This document shows positions 23,034-31,121 of a stretch of DNA of 32,912 nt, one piece after another; position 1 is the stretch's first letter, and the number at the start of each line of letters is the position of its first letter. The notes under the pieces were generated by a model. The model had not been told where the DNA came from and searched no databases. It was given only the letters and a program-made list of their open reading frames with translations. Position numbers and translations under genes: made by a program. The DNA is taken from contig WRJC01000032.1 of assembly GCA_009782405.1 (NCBI GenBank), positions 1 to 32,912 of the forward strand, read 5' to 3'. The stretch comes from Oscillospiraceae bacterium. Its GTDB lineage: Bacteria; Bacillota_A; Clostridia; Oscillospirales; WRJC01.

Positions 23034-23039
23034 TTTATA

Positions 23040-23068
23040 TTGCAAAAATAATCAAGGCATGATACAAT
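23040..23068 (+). promoter_or_regulatory. Sigma-A-like promoter of the glycosidase operon
   Basis: TTGCAA (23040-23045), 17-nt spacer, TACAAT (23063-23068), 50 nt before the GH5-like start at 23118. Confidence 0.55.
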
Positions 23069-23117
23069 ATATGGTAAAGGTAAAATCGGCTTCGGCGTAA
23101 AAAAGGAGGCGTATAAT

Positions 23118-24395
23118 ATGCAGGGCATAATTCAAATAAACGGCGAAAAGACGGGATTTGCCGACGGCGCAAGCGGCAAAGCGTATGTGCCGGTCGGCGT
23201 CAATTACTACGACCACGAAACGGGCTGGGCGCCGCAGATCTGGAAAATGTTCGATGAGGACAGGGTTAAACGCCAATTCGAGGCGATGAAGGAGCAGGGA
23301 ATGAACGCCGCGCGGTTTTTCATGGCGAGCACCGCCTTCATGCCCAAAAAAAACAAAATCGACATGGCCGCCGTGGAAAAATTCGACAAGTTCATCGAAT
23401 TCGCCCATGAGGCAGAAATCCGCCTGATCCCAACCGGCCCCGACCACTGGGAAGGCGTGCCGGATTATTGCAGCGCCGATATGTACTGCGGCTCCGAGGC
23501 GCTCGAGGCACTTTGCGCGTACTGGGAATTCATGGCGGGCCGATACAAAAGCGAGCCCGCGATATTCGCCTGGGATCTGCGCAATGAGCCGATGATTGCT
23601 TGGGATTCCGGACCGATGCGCGAAGGCTGGCGGAATTATTTGAAGGAAAAATACGGCAACGGCCCAAATGGGGATTTTTTGGTTCCCGAAGACGCGCCAA
23701 AGGAAAACGACAGCCGCTTGTACGACTACCAAATCTACCGGGAAAAACTCGCTTACGCCTGGACCAAAACGCAAACGGACGTAATCCGCAAGGCAAACGA
23801 CGGCCACCTTGTCACCATCGGCTATATCCAGTGGTCGTTTCCGGGGGTTTTGGCGGGGGGCAAGCCGAGCGGCTACAGCGCCTTTAGGCCATCTGCGCTC
23901 TCCAAGCTCGTCGATTTCGACTGCCCGCATTTCTACCCCACCCTCGGAGACCCGGCCGATCCGCAAAAAAAACGCGCCAACCTGAAATATCTTTGCGACT
24001 GGGTGCTTTACTGCGATTTGTCGCGGCCTGTCGTGCTCGAAGAATTCGGTTGGTACGGCGGCGGGGAGATAAACGAACATCAGCCTTACCGCACCCACGA
24101 AGACCAACTCGACTGGAACCGCGCGCTGATGGAGGAGACGATAGGGCTGTGCTCGGGCTGGCTGAACTGGCCGTTCGCGGACACCCCGTCTTCTACCGAC
24201 ATATCGAAATTTTCGGGCCTGGTCACTTCGGATTTCCGCCCCAAGCCCTGGGGGGAGGTTTTTTCGGCCTATGCAAAAGAGCTTTGCCGGGATCACGCGC
24301 CCCAAAAAAAAGAGCGCGAACAGTTCGTTTTCCCGGAGGCCGAATTTTGCCGCCTTGTGACGCGGGGCGGCGACGCGGATATGTATTTGAAGTGA
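23118..24395 (+). CDS. GH5-like glycoside hydrolase (mannanase/cellulase fold)
   Basis: A 425-residue clan GH-A hydrolase closest in pattern to GH5. Strand 1 is AYVPVGVNYYDHETGWAP; the AARFFM strand and RLIPTGPDHW follow. The acid/base Glu is in WDLRNEPM (E157) and the nucleophile in VVLEEFGWYG (E309). The VDFDCPHFYP strand carries the conserved His/Tyr, and LNWPFADTPSS closes the barrel. No signal peptide, so it acts in the cytosol. GGAGG precedes the ATG. First gene of a three-gene operon (gaps 25 and 26 bp). Substrate not determinable; beta-mannoside or beta-glucoside are the usual ones. Confidence 0.85.
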   Translation: MQGIIQINGEKTGFADGASGKAYVPVGVNYYDHETGWAPQIWKMFDEDRVKRQFEAMKEQGMNAARFFMASTAFMPKKNKIDMAAVEKFDKFIEFAHEAEIRLIPTGPDHWEGVPDYCSADMYCGSEALEALCAYWEFMAGRYKSEPAIFAWDLRNEPMIAWDSGPMREGWRNYLKEKYGNGPNGDFLVPEDAPKENDSRLYDYQIYREKLAYAWTKTQTDVIRKANDGHLVTIGYIQWSFPGVLAGGKPSGYSAFRPSALSKLVDFDCPHFYPTLGDPADPQKKRANLKYLCDWVLYCDLSRPVVLEEFGWYGGGEINEHQPYRTHEDQLDWNRALMEETIGLCSGWLNWPFADTPSSTDISKFSGLVTSDFRPKPWGEVFSAYAKELCRDHAPQKKEREQFVFPEAEFCRLVTRGGDADMYLK

Positions 24396-24420
24396 AAATA
24401 ATAAAGAGAGGAAAAATTTT

Positions 24421-26367
24421 ATGGAATGGAAAATCGAAAGGGCAGGAGGCGGCCAAACTGTCGCATTCGCGGCAGATGAGCTGCGCAAATATCTGTGTGA
24501 AATCGACCCGGAGCTAAATGTGTCGATATTGAAATCGGACAAGTCGCTCAGGCTTGAAAACACCGTGAAACTGTTGGCGGACGCATCGTTTGAAAAGCTT
24601 CCGAAACTGGACGACCCGGAGGCCGACGACGCCTACTATATTTCAGTACGCGGCAAAACGGGCGTGATCGCCGGCTCCAACGAGCGCGCCGTTCTGCTCG
24701 GCGCGTACCGCTTTTTGCATGAGCTGGGCTGCCGCTGGCTGCGCCCGGGCAAAAACGGGGAGATCATCCCCAAAAAAAGCCTGTGCGATATCGACGTGGC
24801 CTGCGCCGACGCTGCTTCCTACCGGCACAGGGGAGTATGCATCGAGGGGGCGGTATCGTTCGGGCATGTGGCGGATATGATCGACTGGCTGCCCAAGGCG
24901 GGAATGAACGCCTATTTCACCCAATTTACTACGCCCTATACGTTTTTTGACAGATGGTACAACACCGAAAACCCGTATATCGCGCCGGAGCCCGTGGATA
25001 TGGAGACGGTGCGCTCGGCGGCAAGCGCCCACGCGGAGCAGATAAAAGAGCGCGGCATGATGTACCATGCGGTGGGCCACGGCTGGACCTGCGCCCCGCT
25101 TGGACTCGAGGGCGCAAGCTGGGAATCCAAGCAGCATGAGCTGCCGCCCGAAACCCGCGAAATGCTCGCCATGATAGGCGGCAAGCGCGATTTCTATTAC
25201 GGCGTGGCGCTGAACACCAATCTCTGCTATTCCAATCCCGAGGTCCGGGAAAAGATCGCGGAGGCGATCGCCACCTACTGCAAAGGGCGCCCGGATGTGG
25301 ACTATCTGCACTTTTGGCTTGCCGACGGCGCCAACAACCACTGCGAGTGCGAAAACTGCATAGACACGCTCCCCTCGGATTATTACGTGCAGATGCTCAA
25401 CCGCATAGACGAGCTGCTCGAAAAAGAATCCGCGGCGGCCAAGATCGTGTTTTTGATTTATGTGGATCTGTTGTGGGAGCCGCAAAAGCAGCGCCTGAAT
25501 AACCCCGGCAGGTTCGTCTTGATGTTCGCGCCCATCACCCGCACATACTCCGATTCTTTCATCAATTCAAGCGATGCGGGCGATTTGCCCGAGCTTATGC
25601 CCTATGTCAGAAACAAGCTTGTGATGCCCTCGAAAGTGAGCGAAAACATCCGCCGGCTCTCAAAGTGGCAAGAGCAGTTTTCCGGGGACAGCTTTGACTT
25701 CGACTATCATCTGATGTGGGACCACATATACGATCTGGGCGGATATCACACGGCGCGGATATTGTTCGAGGATATGAAAAACCTCGACAAGATGAAGCTC
25801 AACGGCATGATGAGCTGCCAGCTGCAGCGCGCCTTCTTCCCCACCGGCCTTTCAATGTATGCGATGAGCGCCGCCCTGTGGGACAAAACCAAATCTTTCG
25901 AAGAGGTCGCCGCCAAATATTATTCGGAGGCTTTCGGGGAGCATGGGGACGAAATGCAAAAATATTTTAAAGCGCTCACCGGGCTGTGCGACACCTCGTA
26001 CCTGCGCGGGGAAAAACCGGTGGTAAACGAAGCCGCCGCAAAAAAATTCGCCCAAATACCAAAGACGGTGAACGCCATGATGCCGCGCATTTTAAGCTCT
26101 GCGCAAGAGGAAACCGAACCCTGCCGCAAAAAGCTATGGGGTTCGCTTGTGATCCACGGTCAGCTATGTTTGTACATGGCGGAAATTTACGGGAGCGTCG
26201 CTTCGGGAAATATCGAGAACCTGGATAGGCGCTGGGAGAATGTCAAGGATTATCTGCGCCGCGCGGAGCCTTCTGTCCACGAAATGTTGGACGTGCAGTT
26301 CTATATAAGCGTGGTCGGCGGGATGCTGCAAAGAAAACGCGCCGAAATCGAAAAAATCTTGAAATGA
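24421..26367 (+). CDS. DUF4838-type protein (GH20/GH67-related)
   Basis: A 648-residue protein of the DUF4838 type. Residues about 1-120 form an alpha/beta N-terminal domain as in GH20/GH67 (AADELRKYLCEIDPEL... GVIAGSNERAVLLGAYRFLHELGCRWLRPG). A barrel-like middle follows (MNAYFTQFTTPY, YHAVGHGWTC), with the HCECENC motif (Cys 308, 310, 313) and LHFWLADGANN just before it, both characteristic. A helical C-terminus (residues ~460-648) follows. Members are found in polysaccharide-degradation loci and are presumed hydrolases without a settled activity. No signal peptide. GAGAGG upstream of the ATG. Confidence 0.82.
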   Translation: MEWKIERAGGGQTVAFAADELRKYLCEIDPELNVSILKSDKSLRLENTVKLLADASFEKLPKLDDPEADDAYYISVRGKTGVIAGSNERAVLLGAYRFLHELGCRWLRPGKNGEIIPKKSLCDIDVACADAASYRHRGVCIEGAVSFGHVADMIDWLPKAGMNAYFTQFTTPYTFFDRWYNTENPYIAPEPVDMETVRSAASAHAEQIKERGMMYHAVGHGWTCAPLGLEGASWESKQHELPPETREMLAMIGGKRDFYYGVALNTNLCYSNPEVREKIAEAIATYCKGRPDVDYLHFWLADGANNHCECENCIDTLPSDYYVQMLNRIDELLEKESAAAKIVFLIYVDLLWEPQKQRLNNPGRFVLMFAPITRTYSDSFINSSDAGDLPELMPYVRNKLVMPSKVSENIRRLSKWQEQFSGDSFDFDYHLMWDHIYDLGGYHTARILFEDMKNLDKMKLNGMMSCQLQRAFFPTGLSMYAMSAALWDKTKSFEEVAAKYYSEAFGEHGDEMQKYFKALTGLCDTSYLRGEKPVVNEAAAKKFAQIPKTVNAMMPRILSSAQEETEPCRKKLWGSLVIHGQLCLYMAEIYGSVASGNIENLDRRWENVKDYLRRAEPSVHEMLDVQFYISVVGGMLQRKRAEIEKILK

Positions 26368-26393
26368 AATGAATCGAAAGGAAGGGAAAATTT

Positions 26394-28967
26394 ATGGGCG
26401 GCGATAAAAAAATGGCGTATATACCCGGGGGCACATTCACGATGGGCTCAAACAAAGGGTACGGCGAGGAGCGGCCGCTGCACAGCGTGAGCCTGCCCCC
26501 GTTTTACATGGATATCTGCCCGGTCACGAACGCCGAATTCAAAAAATACTGCGACGCGGCGGGGCGGCCATACCCCGCGGATCCGCGCTGGCCCGTCATG
26601 CGCAGCTATTTTAAAAACTACCCCGATTATCCCGTGGTGAACGTGAGCTGGGGGGAAGCCGAGGCCTACGCCAAGTGGGCGGGAAAGCGCCTGCCCTCCG
26701 AGCAGGAGTGGGAGTTCGCGGCGGCGGGCGGCTTGGATGGGCCCGCATATCCCTGGGGGGACGATTTTGGCGGAGGCGGGTGCAATTACGCAGACCGCAC
26801 AAGCGATTACCAGTGGCGCGACTTCGCGGTTTCGGACGGATTTGCCTACACTTCGCCGGTTGGAAGCTATGCGCCGAACGGCTACGGGCTGTTCGACATG
26901 GCGGGCAACGTCTGGGAGTGGACTGAGGATTGGTTTTTCGCATATGACGATCAGGTAAAAGACACCGAGCGCTTCAAGGACGGCTGGGGCGGCTCGAAGG
27001 TTTGCCGGGGGGGCAGCTACCACAACCCGCCCGGAGATTTGCGCATTTCGCGCCGCAGACAGATACTGGGCGGCGGCGGGAACATGGCGGTGGGATTTAG
27101 ATGCGTTATGGACATCGAGGGAAATGAGCACATAAAAAAAGTGGAATTTGAAATCACCGGCGAGCCCACGGAGTGGAAATCGATCCTAAAAGAAAAACAG
27201 GTAACGCTGAACCCCGGCAAAGAGCTGTGCTGCGGCATCGGCGGGGCGGATCCGGCCGAGCTGTCCCAGCTTTTTAACCTCGGATTCACCTCGGTGGAGC
27301 AGTACGTCACCTGGGAGACCTGCGAAAACGGGGGCGAGGGCAAATGGGACTTTTCGCGCTGGGATTCGGAGCTCGAAAAAATAAGGGAAGCGGGGCTGAA
27401 GTGGCTGCCCTTCGTGATCGCGGGGCCCGCCTACGCACTGCCCGACTGGTACCGCGCGGGAAAAGAACATTTGGGCCACCGCTGCCTCGAGCACAACATG
27501 GAAACCGCGATACAGTCCCACTTCGACAAAGGATTCTACGCTTACATCGAGCGTTTCATAAAAAAATTCGCTGAGCATTACGCCGACCACTCGGTCTTCG
27601 AGGGCATACTGTTTGGCATAAGCGGCGACTTCGGCGAATCGATCGTGTCCGACTGGCACGGAAACTGGCCCACGCAGATCGCGGGGCTCTATCACGCGCA
27701 CGGCGGGTATTGGTGCAACGACCCGTGTGCCAGAGCCGATTTCAAACAAAAGATGCGCGAAAAATTCGCCGCGGTCGAAAGCCTGAACGAATGCTGGGGA
27801 ACTTCGTTTGCGGGCTTTGACGATCTGGAGTTTCCGCCCCTTGAGAGCCCGCCCGAAAATCTGCGCATCGACGAGCACACACCGGCGGGGCGCTACAATG
27901 CCGACACTCCGGCAAAACGCCGCAGATGGGTGGATTTCGTGGACTGGTACAGAAACTCGATGACCGAATATGTGAAGTTTTGGATGGAGACCGCGCGAAA
28001 ATATTTCCCCGAAACCGAACTGTATATGTGCACCGGCGGCGACGCGGTGGCCTGGCACGCTGCGGAATTCGCGGCCCAGTGCAAAGCCTCGGCCTCCGTG
28101 GGCGGCGGGGTGCGCATAACTAACGAGGCCTCGAATTACGGCGCCAATTTCACAGTCACAAACTGGGTCGCCTCGGCGGGCAGCTTCTACGATGCCTATT
28201 ACAGTTTCGAGCCTGCGGGCCAGGTCACCGAGCGCGGGGCGGTTTGCCGCATATACAACGCGGCGGCCACCGGCGCGAAGGGGCTGCACTACTACAGCTC
28301 GAATGTGCTCGGCGCCAAGGCCAAATGCGAAAATTTCATAAAAAACATAGGCGCCTACAAAAATGCGCCGGTCAAAAGGGATATCGCCTATCTCTACCCC
28401 GACACGCCGATGGTGCTAAATCCCGCGAGGCGCGGCGAAAACAGCGCGGCGTGCAGCCTGCTGCGCGATTATTGCGACTATACGTTCGCCTGCGATCTGA
28501 CCATTGCCGACGGCCTGCTGCAAAAAGGCCCAAAGGCGCTGATCGTGGCCGTGGACGGCCATTACCGCGCAAAAACCCTCGAAGCGATCCGCGATTTCGT
28601 ATCTTCGGGGGGGCTGCTCGCCGGAATTGGCATAGGCGAGCTTACCGGCCTTGAAGACGGCCGCGACTGGATGCCGGAGCTGTTCGGAGGGGAAAACGCA
28701 ATACTTCTAAACAATTCCGGCTCGCCTGAAAATATCGCGGAGCTGCAAAAAAACGTGTTCGACCCGCTCACAGAGTTTCTGAATTCGCGCGGGGTAAATG
28801 TGCCCGACGGGAAAATAGACGGCATATATACGGCATCCCGGGGCGACGGCCTGTTAATTCTCGACTACACCGGCTCGCCGGAGCCAAAAGAGAGGGAATT
28901 TGTTTTGCCAAACGGCGAAATCCGCAGCCTTTCGACTGCGGACAGCGCCATTTACGAGCTGGAATGA
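26394..28967 (+). CDS. SUMF1-fold domain fused to a glycosidase-like TIM barrel
   Basis: An 857-residue two-part protein. Residues ~5-240 are an SUMF1/FGE-sulfatase-type domain: MAYIPGGTFTMGS, NAEFKKYC, VVNVSWGEAEAYAKWAGKRL, PSEQEWEFAA, AYPWGD, GLFDMAGNVWEWTEDW, CRGGSYHNPP and VGFRC. The Cys pair of true formylglycine-generating enzymes, expected after GGS, is absent. Residues ~255-860 resemble GH42/GH14-like barrels (LFNLGFTSVEQYVTW, WLPFVIAGPAYALPDWYR, ISGDFGES, GAKGLHYYSSNVLG) with a glutamine-amidotransferase-like domain late (DYTFACDLTIADGLL... IRDFVSSGGLLAGIG), as in GH42 trimerisation domains. No signal peptide. Function unknown; the fusion suggests substrate binding by the first domain. 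Confidence 0.8.
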   Translation: MGGDKKMAYIPGGTFTMGSNKGYGEERPLHSVSLPPFYMDICPVTNAEFKKYCDAAGRPYPADPRWPVMRSYFKNYPDYPVVNVSWGEAEAYAKWAGKRLPSEQEWEFAAAGGLDGPAYPWGDDFGGGGCNYADRTSDYQWRDFAVSDGFAYTSPVGSYAPNGYGLFDMAGNVWEWTEDWFFAYDDQVKDTERFKDGWGGSKVCRGGSYHNPPGDLRISRRRQILGGGGNMAVGFRCVMDIEGNEHIKKVEFEITGEPTEWKSILKEKQVTLNPGKELCCGIGGADPAELSQLFNLGFTSVEQYVTWETCENGGEGKWDFSRWDSELEKIREAGLKWLPFVIAGPAYALPDWYRAGKEHLGHRCLEHNMETAIQSHFDKGFYAYIERFIKKFAEHYADHSVFEGILFGISGDFGESIVSDWHGNWPTQIAGLYHAHGGYWCNDPCARADFKQKMREKFAAVESLNECWGTSFAGFDDLEFPPLESPPENLRIDEHTPAGRYNADTPAKRRRWVDFVDWYRNSMTEYVKFWMETARKYFPETELYMCTGGDAVAWHAAEFAAQCKASASVGGGVRITNEASNYGANFTVTNWVASAGSFYDAYYSFEPAGQVTERGAVCRIYNAAATGAKGLHYYSSNVLGAKAKCENFIKNIGAYKNAPVKRDIAYLYPDTPMVLNPARRGENSAACSLLRDYCDYTFACDLTIADGLLQKGPKALIVAVDGHYRAKTLEAIRDFVSSGGLLAGIGIGELTGLEDGRDWMPELFGGENAILLNNSGSPENIAELQKNVFDPLTEFLNSRGVNVPDGKIDGIYTASRGDGLLILDYTGSPEPKEREFVLPNGEIRSLSTADSAIYELE

Positions 28968-28970
28968 AAA

Positions 28971-29651
28971 CTATCTGGTCTTGTTGTTGGCCCAATAAAC
29001 CGCGTTGAGGATTATGTCCTGTATCTCCTTTTGGCGGTAGATGGGGTAGGTCTCGTGCCCGGGCTGGAAATAGAAAACCTTGCCGCGCCCGCGGTGGTAG
29101 GCCGCCCCGCCCCTGAAGGAGCCGCAGCCCGCGAACGCCGCGTTGAACACCAATTCGTCGGGCTGCGGTATGTCGAAGTATTCGTTGTAGCACTCCTCGA
29201 TCTCGATGTCCACCGGGTTGGGTATGCCCGCCGCGATCGGGTGGCCCGGCAGAAGCGTCCACAGCTTTTCGGCCGCGTGGCCGGGAGGGGGGATCTGCAG
29301 GCTGCACGAGCTGCCCATCAGCCGCTTGAATATTTTCGCGTAATGCGACGAATGCAGGCATATTATGCCCATGCCCCTGCCCACGACGTTTTTGTGCAGG
29401 ATCTCGACCACATCGTCGGGCACTTTTCCGTGGCCCACGTGCCCCCACCACAAAACCACGTCGATCCCGGCGAGCCGCTCCTCGGTTATGCCGCAGTTCG
29501 GATCGTCGAGCGTCGCGGTCTCGGCTGTGATGTTCGGGTCCCCGTTCAAAAATTCCGCGATTGTGTTGTGCATACCCTCGGGATAGGCCGCTTTCACGTC
29601 CTCCTGGGTCTTGTTCTGGATGTTTTCGCACCAAACCAAAGCTTTGATCAT
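28971..29651 (-). CDS. ThuA-like protein
   Basis: A 226-residue ThuA-type protein with a class I glutamine-amidotransferase-like flavodoxin fold. The core reads IKALVWCENIQNK, GIDVVLWWGHVGHGKVPDDVVEIL, VGRGMGIICLHSSHYAKIFKRLMG, VDIEIEECYNEYFDIPQPDELVF and GGAAYHRGRGKVFYFQPGHET. ThuA proteins occur in sugar catabolism loci (trehalose and others); the biochemical role is unsettled. Start 29651 (MIKALVW) chosen for a GGAGG site upstream. It is divergent from the MFS gene and convergent with the SUMF1-fusion gene, whose stop is only 3 bp away. Confidence 0.88.
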   Translation of the reverse strand: MIKALVWCENIQNKTQEDVKAAYPEGMHNTIAEFLNGDPNITAETATLDDPNCGITEERLAGIDVVLWWGHVGHGKVPDDVVEILHKNVVGRGMGIICLHSSHYAKIFKRLMGSSCSLQIPPPGHAAEKLWTLLPGHPIAAGIPNPVDIEIEECYNEYFDIPQPDELVFNAAFAGCGSFRGGAAYHRGRGKVFYFQPGHETYPIYRQKEIQDIILNAVYWANNKTR

Positions 29652-29678
29652 TGCATTATACCTCCATAAAATAAAATT

Positions 29679-29694
29679 ATTGTTTATTAACAAT
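29679..29694. promoter_or_regulatory. Palindrome in the divergent ThuA/MFS intergenic region
   Basis: ATTGTT, TATT, AACAAT: a perfect 6-bp dyad between the divergent starts at 29651 and 29736. Candidate shared operator. Confidence 0.35.
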
Positions 29695-29735
29695 TGGCAA
29701 AATGTAAAAAGAAAAACAGATAGGAAACGGCGCAT

Positions 29736-31112
29736 TTGAGAAAAACACACTTTCGCTTTGAACTGTTCGACGAGGCGGGGCTCGAGGCGCAAACGATAAA
29801 ATCGCTCAAACTCGTGATATTTGCCGTGGCTTTCGGCACAATATCCTTCAACATCAACGGCGGCGTCTCGATGACCGGATATCTGAAAGAACTCAAAGCA
29901 GACGATTTCACATTCGGGCTTTTATGCGCCATCGGGCCCTTGGCCGCCCCCGTGCAGCTTTTGGCCTCCTACATACTCGAGCGCACCCAGAGGCGCAGAT
30001 CGATGTTTTTGGCCTGCGGCATAATACAGCGAATGAGCTGGCTGCCTTTTGGCTGCGTGCCGTTTTTTGTCCCGATGAGCCAGCCCGCGCTCCGCATATG
30101 GATGGCCTCGCTGTTTCTTTTGGTTTCCGCGGCTCTCGTCCCTTTTGTGAACGTGAGCTTTTTTTCCTTAGCGGCGGACTTGGTGCCCATGAACATACGC
30201 GGCAGCTATTTTGCCGTCAGATCGCGCATCGCGACCATGTTCGGCGTGGCGGGCGGCATACTGACCGCTTGGTTTTTGGATGTGTTTTCGGGGTTTTCCA
30301 GCTACGCTTTCGTGTTCGCGCTGTCGGCCATGATGGGCACCTTGGATGTCTTATGCTTTTTTTTGGTGAAATTTCCGCCGATGGCGGCGAGGCCAAAGCG
30401 CGGCGAAAGTTTTGCCGAAATGGCCTCGGGCGTGCTCAAAAACAAAAAATACATGAAATTCGCGGTCTTCATGACGCTTTGGTTTTTTTCGTGCAGCCTG
30501 TCCTCGCCGTTCTATTTGGTGCACCTGAAAACCAACCTGCTTTTTTCCAACACCCTTGTCACCGTTTTGGTGCAGATACTGCCGAGCGTGTGCTCGATAC
30601 TCATAGTGAAGCGCTGGGGCAGGGCAATCGACGCCCACGGCAACAAAGCCGTGATGCAGCTGACAAACGGAATATTGTGCGCCGCGCCGTTTCTGTGGAT
30701 ATTCACGGCAAACAAAGCGTCGGCCGCGGTATTGGTGGTTTTTATCATGCTGCTTCAGGGATGCCTGTTCTCGGGCTTCGATATAGGGGCCAACAACATC
30801 ATGCTCGGCCACGCCCCGCAGCATAACCGCTCGATGTACATCGCCATCTATTTCATGATGACGCAGAGCTTTGGCGTGGGGCTGGGAAACGCCGCCGGCG
30901 GCTGGCTGCTCGACAACGTGTTTTCGAGGATCGAGAGCCTCGACATAGCGGTATTCGGCGCGAAAATGACACGGTACAACTATTTGTTCGCCCTAACTGC
31001 GGCTCTCAGGTTCGCAGTCGTATACATAGCGCTGCCGCGCATGATCTCCGAAGAGGGCGGCGCCCCCGTGGGCGAGCTTCTGCGCGGGATATTCCGGCGC
31101 AAAAAGAATTGA
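29736..31112 (+). CDS. MFS transporter, probable sugar/glycoside permease
   Basis: A 458-residue membrane protein with about 12 hydrophobic segments. The MFS loop 2-3 motif is reduced to an ILERTQRRRSM form; a central loop (KFPPMAARPKRGESFAEMASGVLKNKKY) separates two six-helix halves. Segments include LVIFAVAFGTISFNINGG, LLCAIGPLAAPVQLLASYIL and FALTAALRFAVVYIALP. The start is TTG at 29736: no in-frame ATG is near, a stop lies 15 nt upstream, and AGGA sits 10 nt before. It is the only transporter near the glycosidase genes, so it probably imports their substrate. Confidence 0.85.
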   Translation: MRKTHFRFELFDEAGLEAQTIKSLKLVIFAVAFGTISFNINGGVSMTGYLKELKADDFTFGLLCAIGPLAAPVQLLASYILERTQRRRSMFLACGIIQRMSWLPFGCVPFFVPMSQPALRIWMASLFLLVSAALVPFVNVSFFSLAADLVPMNIRGSYFAVRSRIATMFGVAGGILTAWFLDVFSGFSSYAFVFALSAMMGTLDVLCFFLVKFPPMAARPKRGESFAEMASGVLKNKKYMKFAVFMTLWFFSCSLSSPFYLVHLKTNLLFSNTLVTVLVQILPSVCSILIVKRWGRAIDAHGNKAVMQLTNGILCAAPFLWIFTANKASAAVLVVFIMLLQGCLFSGFDIGANNIMLGHAPQHNRSMYIAIYFMMTQSFGVGLGNAAGGWLLDNVFSRIESLDIAVFGAKMTRYNYLFALTAALRFAVVYIALPRMISEEGGAPVGELLRGIFRRKKN

Positions 31113-31121
31113 GGCAGCAAG

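Noticed and set aside
23052..24563. 503-codon open frame antisense to the GH5-like gene
   Set aside because: Low-complexity Arg/Ala/Phe-rich translation with no motif; the plus strand carries a clear GH5-like protein with catalytic Glu motifs. It is a shadow of GC-rich codons.
24643..25485. 280-codon open frame antisense to the DUF4838 gene
   Set aside because: Shadow frame; the plus-strand product has family motifs including HCECENC.
27186..28289. 367-codon open frame antisense to the SUMF1-fusion gene
   Set aside because: No ribosome binding site or domain; the opposite strand encodes a conserved protein.
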